Shown piece by piece: positions 51,675 through 61,148 of a DNA stretch of 64,000 bases (positions are counted from its first letter, which is position 1; every line of letters begins with the position of its first letter). The stretch spans positions 1 through 64,000 of the forward strand of contig JBBQFC010000008.1 of the NCBI GenBank assembly GCA_038321615.1. Direction: 5' to 3'. The notes beneath the pieces are model-generated. The model searched no databases, was not told the DNA's origin, and worked only from the letters and a program-made list of their open reading frames with translations. Source of the DNA: JBBQFC01 sp038321615. Its GTDB lineage: Bacteria > Bacteroidota > Bacteroidia > Flavobacteriales_D > Cryomorphaceae. The position numbers and the translations under genes were made by a program.

Positions 51675-52416
51675 GTCCTGCAGCTTTTAGCTCAAATCCC
51701 GATGCGCTAAGCACTCCATAGGTGAAGTAGCTGATCCAGTCGCCCAAATTGAAGTACACTCCGCCGGCATCGAGCGTCAAAGCCATAGGTAAATGTCGAT
51801 GCCCGTAGATGAAAAAGTCGCATGGCTGCTGTTTACCAATCTCTTCGGAGTAAATAGCGAGCCATTCGTTTTCCTTTCCCAAAAATTTTCGGTCGGCTTC
51901 GTAACTCTTCCCGCGGCTGCGCCCGGAGAAGAAATTGGCAACGCCGATTCCAAAGTTTGGATGAAAACGGGCAAAGACCCAGTGCATAAGTGGAGAACGA
52001 AAAATTTTCTTGATGAATTTATAACCATAATCGCCGGGACCGAGCCCATCGCCATGGCCAATGTAGCAACGGTGCCCGCAGAGGTTGCGGACGATCGGCT
52101 CGCGATGCATTTTAACTCCGAGTTCATTTGGAATGTAATCGAATATCCACATGTCGTGGTTGCCGATGAACCAGTGAACAGGAATTCCGCTATCGGTGAT
52201 TTCCGCAATTTTTCCAAGCAACCGGGTGTACCCGCGTGGCACCACGGTTTTGTATTCAAACCAAAAGTCAAATACATCGCCAAGGATGAAAATTTCAGTG
52301 GCATCAATTTTTACCTGGTCTAGCCATGCCACTACTTTCCGCTCTCTTACTAAGCTGTCTGCACCGTTGGGAACGCCAAGATGAAAATCAGAAGCGAAAT
52401 AATACTTTTCGCTCAT
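51646..52416 (-). CDS. lpxH: UDP-2,3-diacylglucosamine diphosphatase, LpxH-like
   Basis: A 256-residue calcineurin-type phosphoesterase. The metal-binding motifs are present: FASDFHLG, ILGDVFDFWFEY, FIGNHDMWIFDY, CYIGHGDGLGPGD and FIYGHRHLPM. In lipid A synthesis it hydrolyses UDP-2,3-diacylglucosamine to lipid X. The FDFWFEY motif fits the LpxH/LpxG group. Whether it is LpxH or a relative is not certain. lpxK lies 3 kb away on the same strand. Its 3' end overlaps gap by 29 bases, antisense. Confidence 0.82.
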   Translation of the reverse strand: MSEKYYFASDFHLGVPNGADSLVRERKVVAWLDQVKIDATEIFILGDVFDFWFEYKTVVPRGYTRLLGKIAEITDSGIPVHWFIGNHDMWIFDYIPNELGVKMHREPIVRNLCGHRCYIGHGDGLGPGDYGYKFIKKIFRSPLMHWVFARFHPNFGIGVANFFSGRSRGKSYEADRKFLGKENEWLAIYSEEIGKQQPCDFFIYGHRHLPMALTLDAGGVYFNLGDWISYFTYGVLSASGFELKAAGPMPTVYSNS

Positions 52417-52453
52417 GCGGCCTTGTAATTAAGTGGCTCGGACGCCATAACTA

Positions 52454-53575
52454 TTAATGCCCGAATATTTGTTCGAGTTTAGCCGCCAAGGCCGGCCCGC
52501 GCAAATTAGTTTCCATTATTTTACCATCTGGATCTACAAGGACGGTGAAAGGAATGCTTTGCACATTGTACAATCGCGCTGCCGCGGAGTTCCAAAATTG
52601 AAGGTCGCTTACATGCATCCAAGGTAGATTGTCGGCTTGGATGGCTTCCACCCATTTCTCCTTATTTTGATCGAGCGAAACACCGAAGATTTCAAAATTA
52701 TCATTTTTGTAGGTGTTGTAGAGACGCACTACATTCGGGTTTTCCATTCGGCAAGGCTTACACCAGCTTGCCCAAAAGTCTATGAGCACATACTTTCCGC
52801 GCAGCGAAGACAGCGATTGCTGATTGCCATTAGGGTCGGGCATCACAATATCTAAAGCTTCCCGGCCAGCTTGAGTCGTCTCCGAAGCCTTGGCTTTAGC
52901 TTCCAATTGACCAATGTTATTGGCTAATCCATCATAGAATACATTGCCCTGCAACTTCGGCTTCAAGCCATTGCGCACTTTAATGAAATAAGATAAATCT
53001 GCATTGGGGTCTAACCTTTGAAGAGCCGACATATTGGCAATGCTGGCCGTATCTCCGTCAATGAATTCGAGTAAGAATTCACGGTATTTAGAGCGTAATT
53101 CGTTAAAATAGGCAGCGCGGGTTGTGCGCTCACTTTCGTTTTGGATAGATTCTGGCGATTGCATCAACTTCATGGTGGAGTCCATTCGGAGCTCAAAGCC
53201 CCGGCTTGTTACAAAAAGATCGCGAATACGCTCACTCTCCGGACTTCCCGATACTTGATAGTCGCGGTTTATATAGTCCATATCGCCAGTCACTTCGGGC
53301 GAGTGAATGCTATCAAAAGCCAGAATCAAACTGCCATTATCCTGTAAGGCAAGGCTGTAAAAGTTCAATCGCCCACCTTTTACGGGTATCTCAAAATCTC
53401 CCTCTGCGTTGAGCAGAGCAGTGCCCAAAGTATCTGGCTCCCCTTTGACGCTGTAACCGATAAGGCTCACTTTTTTGCCTTCGCCATTTACTATTTTTCC
53501 TTTCACGCTTTGTTGGCCATTCGACTGGCAAGCCATAACGCTTAGGGCTGTGCATAGAATCAATACGTATTTCAT
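52454..53575 (-). CDS. TlpA-like thiol:disulfide protein (lipoprotein)
   Basis: A 373-residue lipoprotein (lipobox VMAC, Cys16). An N-terminal beta-rich DUF4369-type domain (about 20-130; SLIGYSVKGEPDTLG) and a helical linker are followed by a TlpA/AhpC-TSA thioredoxin domain (about 235-370) with the redox motif FWASWCKPCRMENP. It would reduce or protect periplasmic cysteines. Its start overlaps the gatB stop by 4 bases. Confidence 0.88.
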   Translation of the reverse strand: MKYVLILCTALSVMACQSNGQQSVKGKIVNGEGKKVSLIGYSVKGEPDTLGTALLNAEGDFEIPVKGGRLNFYSLALQDNGSLILAFDSIHSPEVTGDMDYINRDYQVSGSPESERIRDLFVTSRGFELRMDSTMKLMQSPESIQNESERTTRAAYFNELRSKYREFLLEFIDGDTASIANMSALQRLDPNADLSYFIKVRNGLKPKLQGNVFYDGLANNIGQLEAKAKASETTQAGREALDIVMPDPNGNQQSLSSLRGKYVLIDFWASWCKPCRMENPNVVRLYNTYKNDNFEIFGVSLDQNKEKWVEAIQADNLPWMHVSDLQFWNSAAARLYNVQSIPFTVLVDPDGKIMETNLRGPALAAKLEQIFGH

Positions 53576-55077
53576 TCCAGGAGTTTTTTTAGAATTTCAG
53601 TTGTCATTTTCGGGTTTGCCTTTCGCTCCGAAAGCTTCATTACTTCGCCCATAAATAGGCCGAGAAGCGCTTTGTTGCCAGCTTTGTATGCATCTACCTT
53701 TTCGGGGTATGCGGCTATTGCCTGTTTTGCCAGACCTTGCAGCCAGGCATCATCGCTCTTTTGAAGCAAATTGGCATTTTCGGCAATTTCAGCCGGATCG
53801 GTATCCCCATTCTGGAGCATAACGGTAAACAATTGCTGCGATGCGATGGAATGGCTGATCTTGTCGCTATCGATTAAGGCAATAAGTTGTGCGATGCGCT
53901 CGGCCTTGATCGGAAAAGCTGCTATATCGATCGCTTGCAGATTCATGTAAGATTTAATGTCGCCCATTACCCAATTGGCCGCCGCCTTATAATTGGTGGT
54001 ATGCTTTATGAGCTCTTCAAAGTAGAGAGCGATACCTTTATTTTCAACCAAATTACCAGCGTCATATTCTGAAAGGTTGAGCGAACCAACATATTTCTGA
54101 AGCAATTGGCTCGGTAGTGGGGGCATTGCCCGCGCTACCTTAGCGATGGCTTCTTTGGTTAGGTGTATTGGTTGGAGATCGGGTTCTGGGAAATACCGGT
54201 AGTCGTGGGCGTCTTCCTTACCCCGCAACATAAAAGTAGTGCCATTTACTGCGTCAAAGCTTCGGGTTTGCTGATCAATTACTCCCCCAGCTTCGATAAT
54301 TGCTATCTGTCGCTTCATCTCGAAATCAATAGCGCGCTGCACGTTTCGAAGCGAATTCATATTCTTCACTTCACACCGGTTTCCGAAGGTAGTGCTGCCT
54401 TTAAGCATCACCGAAACGTTTGCGTCGCAGCGCATGCTCCCTTCTTCCATATTGCCATCGCAGATGTCGAGGTAGCGCACTATACGTCGTATTTCCGCCA
54501 GGTAGTTATACGCTTCTTCGCTTGAGCGAATGTCTGGCTCGGAAACTATTTCGACCAAAGGAACTCCCGCGCGGTTTAGATCCACGAGGGTGTTGAATGG
54601 ATCTTGATCGTGGATGCTTTTCCCAGCGTCTTCTTCCATGTGTATGCGCGTGATACCAATCACTTTTTCAAGTCCGTTGGCGTCTTTTACTGCGAGTCTT
54701 CCTCCGGTGCAAATGGGCGTTTGATCCTGCGTTATTTGATAACCCTTGGGTAGGTCGGCGTAAAAATAATTCTTCCGGGCGAAGTGCATAGTAGGAGCAA
54801 TGGCACATTCCAATGCGAGACCTAACTTTATGGCCCATTCGTTTACCGTGGCGTTTACACGAGGTAGCGTGCCAGGATGCCCCAAAGTTACAGGGCAGGT
54901 ATTGCTGTTAGGCAGACTCCCGAATTCATTGCGGTCGCCCGAATAGGCTTTGGAGTGCGTGGCAAGTTGGGCGTGCACTTCAAGACCAACTACGAGCTGA
55001 TACTTATCTAAAATTTCTGGGCGTTCTTCTATCATTTTTTCAGTTCCCAACTGGCCATTCAAAGGATTTACTACCAT
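53572..55077 (-). CDS. gatB: Aspartyl/glutamyl-tRNA amidotransferase subunit B
   Basis: A 501-residue subunit that amidates mischarged Glu-tRNA(Gln) or Asp-tRNA(Asn). Motifs: LVVGLEVHAQL near the start, HMEEDAGKS, DLNRAGVPLVEIVSEPD, and CEVKNMNSLRNVQRAIDFE. The tail domain after about 340 is the YqeY-like helical region. Two starts are possible: 55077 (MVVNPLNGQL) and 55035 (MIEERPEILDKY). The latter is nearer the usual N-terminus. gatA and gatC are not in the window. Confidence 0.93.
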   Translation of the reverse strand: MVVNPLNGQLGTEKMIEERPEILDKYQLVVGLEVHAQLATHSKAYSGDRNEFGSLPNSNTCPVTLGHPGTLPRVNATVNEWAIKLGLALECAIAPTMHFARKNYFYADLPKGYQITQDQTPICTGGRLAVKDANGLEKVIGITRIHMEEDAGKSIHDQDPFNTLVDLNRAGVPLVEIVSEPDIRSSEEAYNYLAEIRRIVRYLDICDGNMEEGSMRCDANVSVMLKGSTTFGNRCEVKNMNSLRNVQRAIDFEMKRQIAIIEAGGVIDQQTRSFDAVNGTTFMLRGKEDAHDYRYFPEPDLQPIHLTKEAIAKVARAMPPLPSQLLQKYVGSLNLSEYDAGNLVENKGIALYFEELIKHTTNYKAAANWVMGDIKSYMNLQAIDIAAFPIKAERIAQLIALIDSDKISHSIASQQLFTVMLQNGDTDPAEIAENANLLQKSDDAWLQGLAKQAIAAYPEKVDAYKAGNKALLGLFMGEVMKLSERKANPKMTTEILKKLLE

Positions 55078-55163
55078 TAGTTGCGCTTGCGAAGGTATTT
55101 ATTCTGCGCGGGTGAATCAAGGATTTTGGGCTTTACTCATTGCTTGGAGGCATCGCGCAGTTT

Positions 55164-56189
55164 TCAACTTTTTACATAGTTTAAAACCGCAGCTTTCAGG
55201 GGTTGTGAAAGATCACATTCTTCCACAGAAATAGGCCATACATAAACCAAAAAGTTTAAATGATTTTTGACCCAAGGCATATCCATCAATCTGCTGGCAT
55301 CTTTTTCGGTCGTCAAAATCACCGCATTCACGTCGGCGGTAAGCCGATAAGAATCAATGGAACCCAACTCCGATTCGGTGAAATAATGATGGTCGCGATA
55401 GCTAAAATGCTTTAAAACATGGAACTGTTCTTTGGCAGCATCTTCAAAATATATGGGTTTTGCAATGGCCGAAAGCAGAATAATCGGCTGACCTGCGAAT
55501 CCCTGCTGATGGGGTAACAAAGGGCTAACTTCGCCATATTTCAGTTGGGTGAAAACAAGGGGCGAGGGAAGGTCATTTTTATCTTGGTATTGGCTGCGCA
55601 TTTCGGTTGTGGTCTGCCGCGGACATTTGGTTACAATGTGCAGGTTGCAATCTTTACTCCTTATCTTATGATCTCTCAGGCTTCCGGCAGGCAGGTAATG
55701 GTCGCGGGTGTAGGGTTTATCCCAAGTGGTGAGCAGTAGGTTGAGGCCTGCTTTAATTTTTCGATGCTGGAGAGCGTCGTCAAATAGAATCAATTCTGCC
55801 TTAGGTAAGTGCGCACCTATGTATTGTATGGCTCTTTTTCGGTCCGCATCGACAACGATACTGACATTTGGGAATTTTCGAGCTATCTCCAAAGGCTCAT
55901 CTCCTACCTTCGCCGCAGTCATTGAAGCATCTACAAGCAAGGTTTCCCTGTTCGTGCCGCCATATCCGCGGCTCACTACCACGCAATTTTTATCCTTTAA
56001 AATTTCCAAAAGGTATGCTAAGTGGGGCGTTTTACCGGTTCCTCCGAGTTGTAAGTTTCCAACAACTATCGATTTTACGGGCACTTCGTAAGTGCCAGGG
56101 AAGCCCGAATTATAAAACAGGTTTCGGGTGAAAAGAATGAGTCCGTATATCCAAGATATTGGCAGAAGAAGGATGCGAACGATCTGCAT
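55164..56189 (-). CDS. lpxK: Tetraacyldisaccharide 4'-kinase
   Basis: A 341-residue membrane-associated kinase that phosphorylates the lipid A precursor. It has an N-terminal hydrophobic helix (ILLLPISWIYGLILF) and the P-loop VVGNLQLGGTGKTPH (about 41-55), then VSRGYGG and DDALQHRKIKAGL. Start ATG 56189. It diverges from the 56215 gene, with only 25 bases between. Confidence 0.93.
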   Translation of the reverse strand: MQIVRILLLPISWIYGLILFTRNLFYNSGFPGTYEVPVKSIVVGNLQLGGTGKTPHLAYLLEILKDKNCVVVSRGYGGTNRETLLVDASMTAAKVGDEPLEIARKFPNVSIVVDADRKRAIQYIGAHLPKAELILFDDALQHRKIKAGLNLLLTTWDKPYTRDHYLPAGSLRDHKIRSKDCNLHIVTKCPRQTTTEMRSQYQDKNDLPSPLVFTQLKYGEVSPLLPHQQGFAGQPIILLSAIAKPIYFEDAAKEQFHVLKHFSYRDHHYFTESELGSIDSYRLTADVNAVILTTEKDASRLMDMPWVKNHLNFLVYVWPISVEECDLSQPLKAAVLNYVKS

Positions 56190-56214
56190 TGCGTATTTTT
56201 ACCGGCTAAGCTGA

Positions 56215-57321
56215 ATGGTGATTATGTTGCGCATCAAAGATATTATTCATTCTTTGGAAGAATGGGCTCCGGTGAGCTACGCCGAAGATTATGACAATGT
56301 AGGATTATTAACGGGCGATCAGACCCAAATCTGCACAGGGGCGCTCGTATCGCTCGATTGCACCGAAGCCGTAATTGATGAAGCCATCGCGAAGGGCGCT
56401 AATCTCATTGTGAGCCACCATCCTATTATTTTTAAAGGTTTGAAGCGGCTCACGGGTGGCTCGTACGTAGAGCGCACGGTAGAAAAAGCAATCGCCAATA
56501 AGGTGGCGCTTTATGCGATACATACGAATCTAGACCATGTGCATACGGGTGTGAATCGCAGAATTGCTGATAAGCTTGGACTTCTCAATGCGCGCATATT
56601 GGCTCCGAAAAATCAACTACTCGAAAATCTTGCCTTTTTCGTGCCACTTCCAGATTTGGAGAAAGTCCGAAATGCAGTTTTCAATGCAGGATGTGGAAAT
56701 ATTGGTAATTACAGCCATTGCAGCTTTACGGTGGTGGGCGAGGGAAGCTTTCGCCCAAACCAAGGAGCCAATCCTACAGAAGGAAAAGTGGGGTCGATTA
56801 GCAAGGTAGAAGAAGCGCGGGTAGAAGTGATCTACGAATCATTTAGAAGAAGCGAAGTGTTACTCGCGCTTAGGAGTGCGCACCCTTACGAAGAAGTGGC
56901 GCATTACATCAACCCGCTCAACAACACCTTTGCGGAAGTAGGCGCCGGTATGATCGGAAATCTTGAAAGACCTATTGATGCGGCATTTTTTTTGGCTTAC
57001 GTGAAGGAACGACTGGGCTTAAAAGTAATTCGTCATACGGTGTTGCCAACTAAGCCAATAGCGAAAGTGGCGGTATGCGGTGGCTCCGGAGCTTTCTTGA
57101 TCAAAAATGCCATACATGCGGGAGCAGATGCTTATATCACCGCCGACATCAAGTACCACGAGTTCTTCGATGCCGATAAAAGCCTGGTCATAGCCGATAT
57201 CGGACATTACGAAAGTGAGCGATTTACCATCGACTTAATAGGCGATTATTTAAAGGGAAAATTTACTACTTTTGCAACCCATTTAACCGCGGTTAATACC
57301 AATCCCATCGATTATTTTTAG
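56215..57321 (+). CDS. Nif3-like dinuclear metal-centre protein (YqfO type)
   Basis: A 368-residue protein of the NIF3/YqfO family, with the longer form that holds a CutA1/PII-like insert in the middle (about 125-250). Metal-binding residues show in LIVSHHPIIFKGLKRL, HTNLDHVHTGVN, DIKYHEFFDA and DIGHYESERF. Biochemical function is unsettled. The adjacent coiled-coil gene is 3 bases downstream. Confidence 0.88.
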   Translation: MVIMLRIKDIIHSLEEWAPVSYAEDYDNVGLLTGDQTQICTGALVSLDCTEAVIDEAIAKGANLIVSHHPIIFKGLKRLTGGSYVERTVEKAIANKVALYAIHTNLDHVHTGVNRRIADKLGLLNARILAPKNQLLENLAFFVPLPDLEKVRNAVFNAGCGNIGNYSHCSFTVVGEGSFRPNQGANPTEGKVGSISKVEEARVEVIYESFRRSEVLLALRSAHPYEEVAHYINPLNNTFAEVGAGMIGNLERPIDAAFFLAYVKERLGLKVIRHTVLPTKPIAKVAVCGGSGAFLIKNAIHAGADAYITADIKYHEFFDADKSLVIADIGHYESERFTIDLIGDYLKGKFTTFATHLTAVNTNPIDYF

Positions 57322-57324
57322 CAT

Positions 57325-58113
57325 ATGGCAACAGCAGCAAAAACTGGAACTCCAGAAGAAAAATTAAGAGCCCTCTACAGTTTGCAATTGATCGATTCTT
57401 ATATCGATCGCATTCGCACTGTGCGTGGGGAGCTTCCACTCGAAGTGGAAGATCTTGAAGATGAAATCCAAGGCTTAGAAACCAGATTGTCTAAAATGCG
57501 TGATGATATGAATGAGTTGGAAACGGAAGTGACCAACAAAAAGAACGCTATTACAGATTCTAAAGCACTCATCAAGAAGTATAAAGAGCAGCAGGATAAC
57601 GTGCGCAACAACCGTGAATTTGAATCCTTAAGTAAGGAACTTGAATTTCAAGAGCTGGAGATTAAACTTGCCGAAAAAAGAACCAAAGAGCACAAGGCGA
57701 AAATCGACGCCAAGGATGAAATCCTGAAGCTTACAGAATCAGAATTGGCCGGTCGCAAAAAAGATTTAGAAGCGAAGCAAGGCGAGCTCGACGAGATCGT
57801 AAATGAAACCAAGAAAGAAGAAGATCTTTTATTGGCTAAGTCGAAAGATGCCGAAAAGCATATCGATGATCGGTTACTCACCGCCTACAAGCGAATTCGC
57901 GAAGGTTCCAAGAACGGTTTAGCCGTAGTGCCCATCGACCGAGAAGCTTCTGCAGGTTCATACATTACGCTACCTCCGCAACGCCAATTGGATATTGCAG
58001 CCCGTCAAAAGATTATTGTAGATGAGCACAGCGGTCGCATCCTTGTAGATGCCGAATTAGCGCGAGAAGAACAAGAAAAAATGGATGCGATGTTCGCCAA
58101 ATTGGTGAAATAA
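57325..58113 (+). CDS. Coiled-coil protein of the CT398/DUF164 (C4 zinc-ribbon) family, zinc cysteines lost
   Basis: A 262-residue protein with a long coiled coil (about 25-190) and a C-terminal small domain (about 195-260). The family normally has a four-cysteine zinc ribbon there. In this protein the corresponding stretch (NGLAVVPIDREASAGSYITL ... IIVDEHSGRILVD) contains no cysteine, so it cannot bind zinc in the classical way. It pairs with the Nif3-like gene 3 bases upstream, an association seen in other bacteria. Confidence 0.85.
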   Translation: MATAAKTGTPEEKLRALYSLQLIDSYIDRIRTVRGELPLEVEDLEDEIQGLETRLSKMRDDMNELETEVTNKKNAITDSKALIKKYKEQQDNVRNNREFESLSKELEFQELEIKLAEKRTKEHKAKIDAKDEILKLTESELAGRKKDLEAKQGELDEIVNETKKEEDLLLAKSKDAEKHIDDRLLTAYKRIREGSKNGLAVVPIDREASAGSYITLPPQRQLDIAARQKIIVDEHSGRILVDAELAREEQEKMDAMFAKLVK

Positions 58114-58146
58114 GCGATAGATCTGTCAAATTATTGATTACCATAG

Positions 58147-58173
58147 AACTCCGCCTTCGAGCGGAGTTTTTTT
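58147..58173 (+). terminator. Intrinsic terminator after the coiled-coil gene
   Basis: AACTCCGC (58147-58154) pairs with GCGGAGTT (58161-58168) around CTTCGA, with a T-run to 58173. The end of the convergent porin gene lies at its right edge. Confidence 0.85.
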
Positions 58174-59617
58174 ATAAACGCAAGCCCAGCGTCACCGCGA
58201 TAGAACTCAGATTGTTTGTCAGCACTGCTACCCCTGCCGATCGATTTGTAAGGTACGGCTCATCGAACGTGGCCAATTGATAGGTAAGATCTAAACTCCA
58301 TGCCGCTTCACGGTATCCAAGGCCTAAGCTCGTTTGCCTTCTATTCAGATTGGCATTATCGCCCTCATTCACTTCAATTACATTCGAAAAATAGGCGAAA
58401 CCACCACGCGCATAGAAGTTTTCTGTAAAGCGATACTCCAATCCAAGGCGATAGACGTTCTGCGCAGAAAAGAAATTGCCAATAATATCATTGATAGCTT
58501 GAAACTCGTTATCATCGGAGTTACGCGCCGAGCGCAATTCACCTTTTGCAAAATCGACATACTCATACTGCGCACTCACAATAGCTTTTTTTCCTAAGAT
58601 ACCCGCTGCGCTCAGCATATAGCGCCAAGGGGTGCGCACTCGATACTCAAAAGTTCCTATTCCAGAATCGGTTTCGATGGTCTCACTCGAATCGCGCAAT
58701 TGACTGGTCAACGTATTGCGGAAGGTATCGGTCAATCGGAATCCGGTGGGCGATTGTATAGACCCGCCAAACCGCAGAATCTTCCCGGCCTTGACGATTG
58801 CACCTATTTTGAAGTTGAAACCAGTGCCTTGAATTTCTAAATTTTCCGTGAATTTATAACTCGATAAATCGGTTTGACTTTGATCAGTAGGAGTTTCTGA
58901 AGTTTCGGTTTCCAGCTCATATCGCACGCCTTGAATGCCGAGTGAAGCTCCCAGGTAAAGGACATCCTTATAATTGGTTCCGAAATTAAAGGTGGTTTCC
59001 GACTGTCGGCCGCTGCGTTGCGACCGCTGAAATTGATTTAGCTCGCCCGAACCCACCCTACCGGCGTAATTCGTGGCTCCAATGGTGTCAATAACGAAAG
59101 ATTCCCAGGCTAAAAGCGCTGAAAAGGTGCTTAATTCCGCGACCGTACTTCCATTGGCTTCGTTTACAAAGTCTTGCATAAGGCTTCGATTCCAAGGGTT
59201 TACCGAATTGACGACCAAATCATCGTTGAAGGTATTAATACGCGTATAGCTAATTCCGAAATTTAACGCCTTCCAATCCGGATTCTTCAGCTCGTTACTC
59301 AGCACAAAGCCGGCATTGTTGATCACCAGGCGCGACTGATTGGCCGTGGTTGACCGATCATTGAGTTGCGATGCGATGGAATTGATCTCAAAACTCGGTG
59401 TGAAAGACAATTCGCTGAACCGGTAAATCCCAATTCCCGCCGGGTTTACGCCCACCGCCGAAAGGTCTCCACCCAAAGCTCCCATGGCGCCTCCAAGCCC
59501 CATAAAGCGGGCTGTACCGGCTACTGGCTGGCTGCTATATCGCTGCACATCGCCTTCGTTTTGGGCAAAAGCCGCAGTGCTCAGCAACAGTGCCGTAAGT
59601 AAAAAGTGATTTCGCAT
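58172..59617 (-). CDS. FadL/OmpP1-like outer-membrane transport protein
   Basis: A 481-residue barrel with a signal peptide (ALLLSTAAFAQ). The N-terminal family motif is RFMGLGGAMGALGGDLSAVG followed by NPAGIGIYRFSE, the typical NPAG hatch region. The C-terminus ends in alternating strands to LGLRL. FadL-type proteins take up hydrophobic compounds; the substrate here is unknown. It follows the low-complexity lipoprotein gene by 17 bases, so the two are probably cotranscribed. Confidence 0.85.
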   Translation of the reverse strand: MRNHFLLTALLLSTAAFAQNEGDVQRYSSQPVAGTARFMGLGGAMGALGGDLSAVGVNPAGIGIYRFSELSFTPSFEINSIASQLNDRSTTANQSRLVINNAGFVLSNELKNPDWKALNFGISYTRINTFNDDLVVNSVNPWNRSLMQDFVNEANGSTVAELSTFSALLAWESFVIDTIGATNYAGRVGSGELNQFQRSQRSGRQSETTFNFGTNYKDVLYLGASLGIQGVRYELETETSETPTDQSQTDLSSYKFTENLEIQGTGFNFKIGAIVKAGKILRFGGSIQSPTGFRLTDTFRNTLTSQLRDSSETIETDSGIGTFEYRVRTPWRYMLSAAGILGKKAIVSAQYEYVDFAKGELRSARNSDDNEFQAINDIIGNFFSAQNVYRLGLEYRFTENFYARGGFAYFSNVIEVNEGDNANLNRRQTSLGLGYREAAWSLDLTYQLATFDEPYLTNRSAGVAVLTNNLSSIAVTLGLRL

Positions 59618-59634
59618 CGGGAGACTGGCTCAGA

Positions 59635-61017
59635 TTATCTGCGGCGGCTGGGTGATGGTGAAGATGGACTGCTACTGCCGCCCGAACCACCTCCGCTTCG
59701 CGAAGGGCTGCTAAAACTCGGCGAACTTCGTGCCGGCGTGTCAAACGTACTTCGCGATCGATTTGGCTGCGTGTACCGCGTGCTACTGCCGCTGCGTGTA
59801 GGGGCGGATGAGCCACCGTTTATCGACCGAGACTCTCGCTGGGTACTCCGCTCACGAGCGTAAGGCGAAATTGTTTGCGGCGATTCAGGTGCGCTTCTAG
59901 TTGTGTTTCTACCGTATTCGGAAGAAGTGCGCGTCGGCATGGTTCCGCGTGGGGTGAATACTTCTCGGTTGGTTGGCGTTATCTCTCGGGAGCGCTCAGC
60001 AGGCGCAGTTGCGCCCGGGCGGAAATCTGCGCGTGTATCGCGGGTTTCTGCGCTTTTTGCATCCCTTATCACACCATCTTCCATACGCGTGCGGTCGGAA
60101 TTAGGCTGGGTGGAAATACCTGAAGCATTGCCACCTCCTACAACCCCACCGCGCGGTGGGCGGGTAGAATTTGAACGGGGCGTATTGGTTACGCCAGAAT
60201 TGAAATTACCATTGTCGCCAGAGCCGTAGTAAGGATTGTTGCCGAAATAGGGATTATTGAAGCCCCAGGGGCAGAAGGGATTGTACCCTAAGTAAGGATT
60301 GAAGCCACCGTGACCAAATCCATTATTAAAACCATTTCCGAAACCATTATTAAAACCATTTCCAAATCCATTATTAAAACCGTTATTAAAACCATTTCCA
60401 AAGCAATTGTTAAAGCCACCGTATGGGTGAAAGGCCGAATTGTACGGATTATTGAATGGCGAATAAAACGGATCGTAGAAGGGACTTCCCCACGGGTTAT
60501 TATTAAACCTGTTACCAAAGCCAGCCGACCCACCCCAAAAGTTTTGTTGGCCGAAGCCGCCGCGACCCATACCCATGCCCATACCCATACCCATGCCCAT
60601 GCCCATACCCATGCCCATACCGACATTTGAATTCCAATTGCCACCGTTGTTGAATCCATTAGGGTCGCCGTACATATATGCCTGATCGCCACCCGGATTG
60701 TGGAAATTCTGGAGGCGTCGCCCATAGTCGGCGTCGTAATAATCTTCGTTCGGGTCAACACTTGTTTCGGCGGGAGTAGGAGTGCTATTATCGTAAGGAG
60801 CATTGCTGTAGTAACTCTGCTCGGCAGCAGTAGCTCCGGGTATAGAGTTGGCTTCGGTAGTAGTGGTAGATGCACTGAGCGACACGAAAGCGCGTTCATC
60901 ACCTTGATAATATAAATCGTCGTATTCTTTCAACGATACAAGATTCTCATTCGACGAGCACGCCGAAAGCAGCGTTAGAGCTGCGAGTGCGATAATAACG
61001 GGGATGGAATTTTTCAT
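59635..61017 (-). CDS. Low-complexity lipoprotein with (MG)n and FGNGFNNG repeats
   Basis: A 460-residue lipoprotein (lipobox LLSAC, Cys20). After an acidic, Tyr-rich part it has nine consecutive Met-Gly pairs (about residues 134-151), then repeated FNNGFGNG-type blocks, a NPF/NPY-rich part, and a Ser/Arg/Thr-rich tail ending SPSPSRRR. The sequence is unlike a folded enzyme. I do not recognise a function. The neighbouring FadL-like barrel suggests an envelope role. The start follows the signal peptide logic; proS lies 131 bases away, divergent. Confidence 0.75.
   Translation of the reverse strand: MKNSIPVIIALAALTLLSACSSNENLVSLKEYDDLYYQGDERAFVSLSASTTTTEANSIPGATAAEQSYYSNAPYDNSTPTPAETSVDPNEDYYDADYGRRLQNFHNPGGDQAYMYGDPNGFNNGGNWNSNVGMGMGMGMGMGMGMGMGMGRGGFGQQNFWGGSAGFGNRFNNNPWGSPFYDPFYSPFNNPYNSAFHPYGGFNNCFGNGFNNGFNNGFGNGFNNGFGNGFNNGFGHGGFNPYLGYNPFCPWGFNNPYFGNNPYYGSGDNGNFNSGVTNTPRSNSTRPPRGGVVGGGNASGISTQPNSDRTRMEDGVIRDAKSAETRDTRADFRPGATAPAERSREITPTNREVFTPRGTMPTRTSSEYGRNTTRSAPESPQTISPYARERSTQRESRSINGGSSAPTRSGSSTRYTQPNRSRSTFDTPARSSPSFSSPSRSGGGSGGSSSPSSPSPSRRR
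60313..60412. repeat. About 24-bp tandem repeats coding FGNGFNNG-like units
   Basis: Four to five copies of a unit like CCAAATCCATTATTAAAACC lie inside the low-complexity lipoprotein gene. Units are multiples of 3, so copy-number change would keep the frame. Confidence 0.75.
60565..60618. repeat. Hexanucleotide repeat (RCCCAT)9
   Basis: Nine uninterrupted hexamers of ACCCAT or GCCCAT encode, on the minus strand, the nine Met-Gly pairs of the low-complexity lipoprotein. Slippage would change length in steps of two residues without frameshift. Confidence 0.9.
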
Positions 61018-61148
61018 GATCGGGCGGATTACTTTAATGAAATGCTAATTTAAAAAGTTTATTTTCGAGACTTGCTATTGCTTTCTTTGCAAGTTGAAAG
61101 CCTACCCCGGTTGGGCAAAAATCATTCCAAAATTCAATAAAAAGTTTT

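Noticed and set aside
51793..52323. Long plus-strand open frame opposite the lpxH-like gene
   Set aside because: Antisense to a gene with clear metallophosphoesterase motifs.
60288..60902. Long alternative frame in the low-complexity lipoprotein gene
   Set aside because: Produced by the tandem repeats; no signal peptide or domain, and the main frame has a lipoprotein signal.
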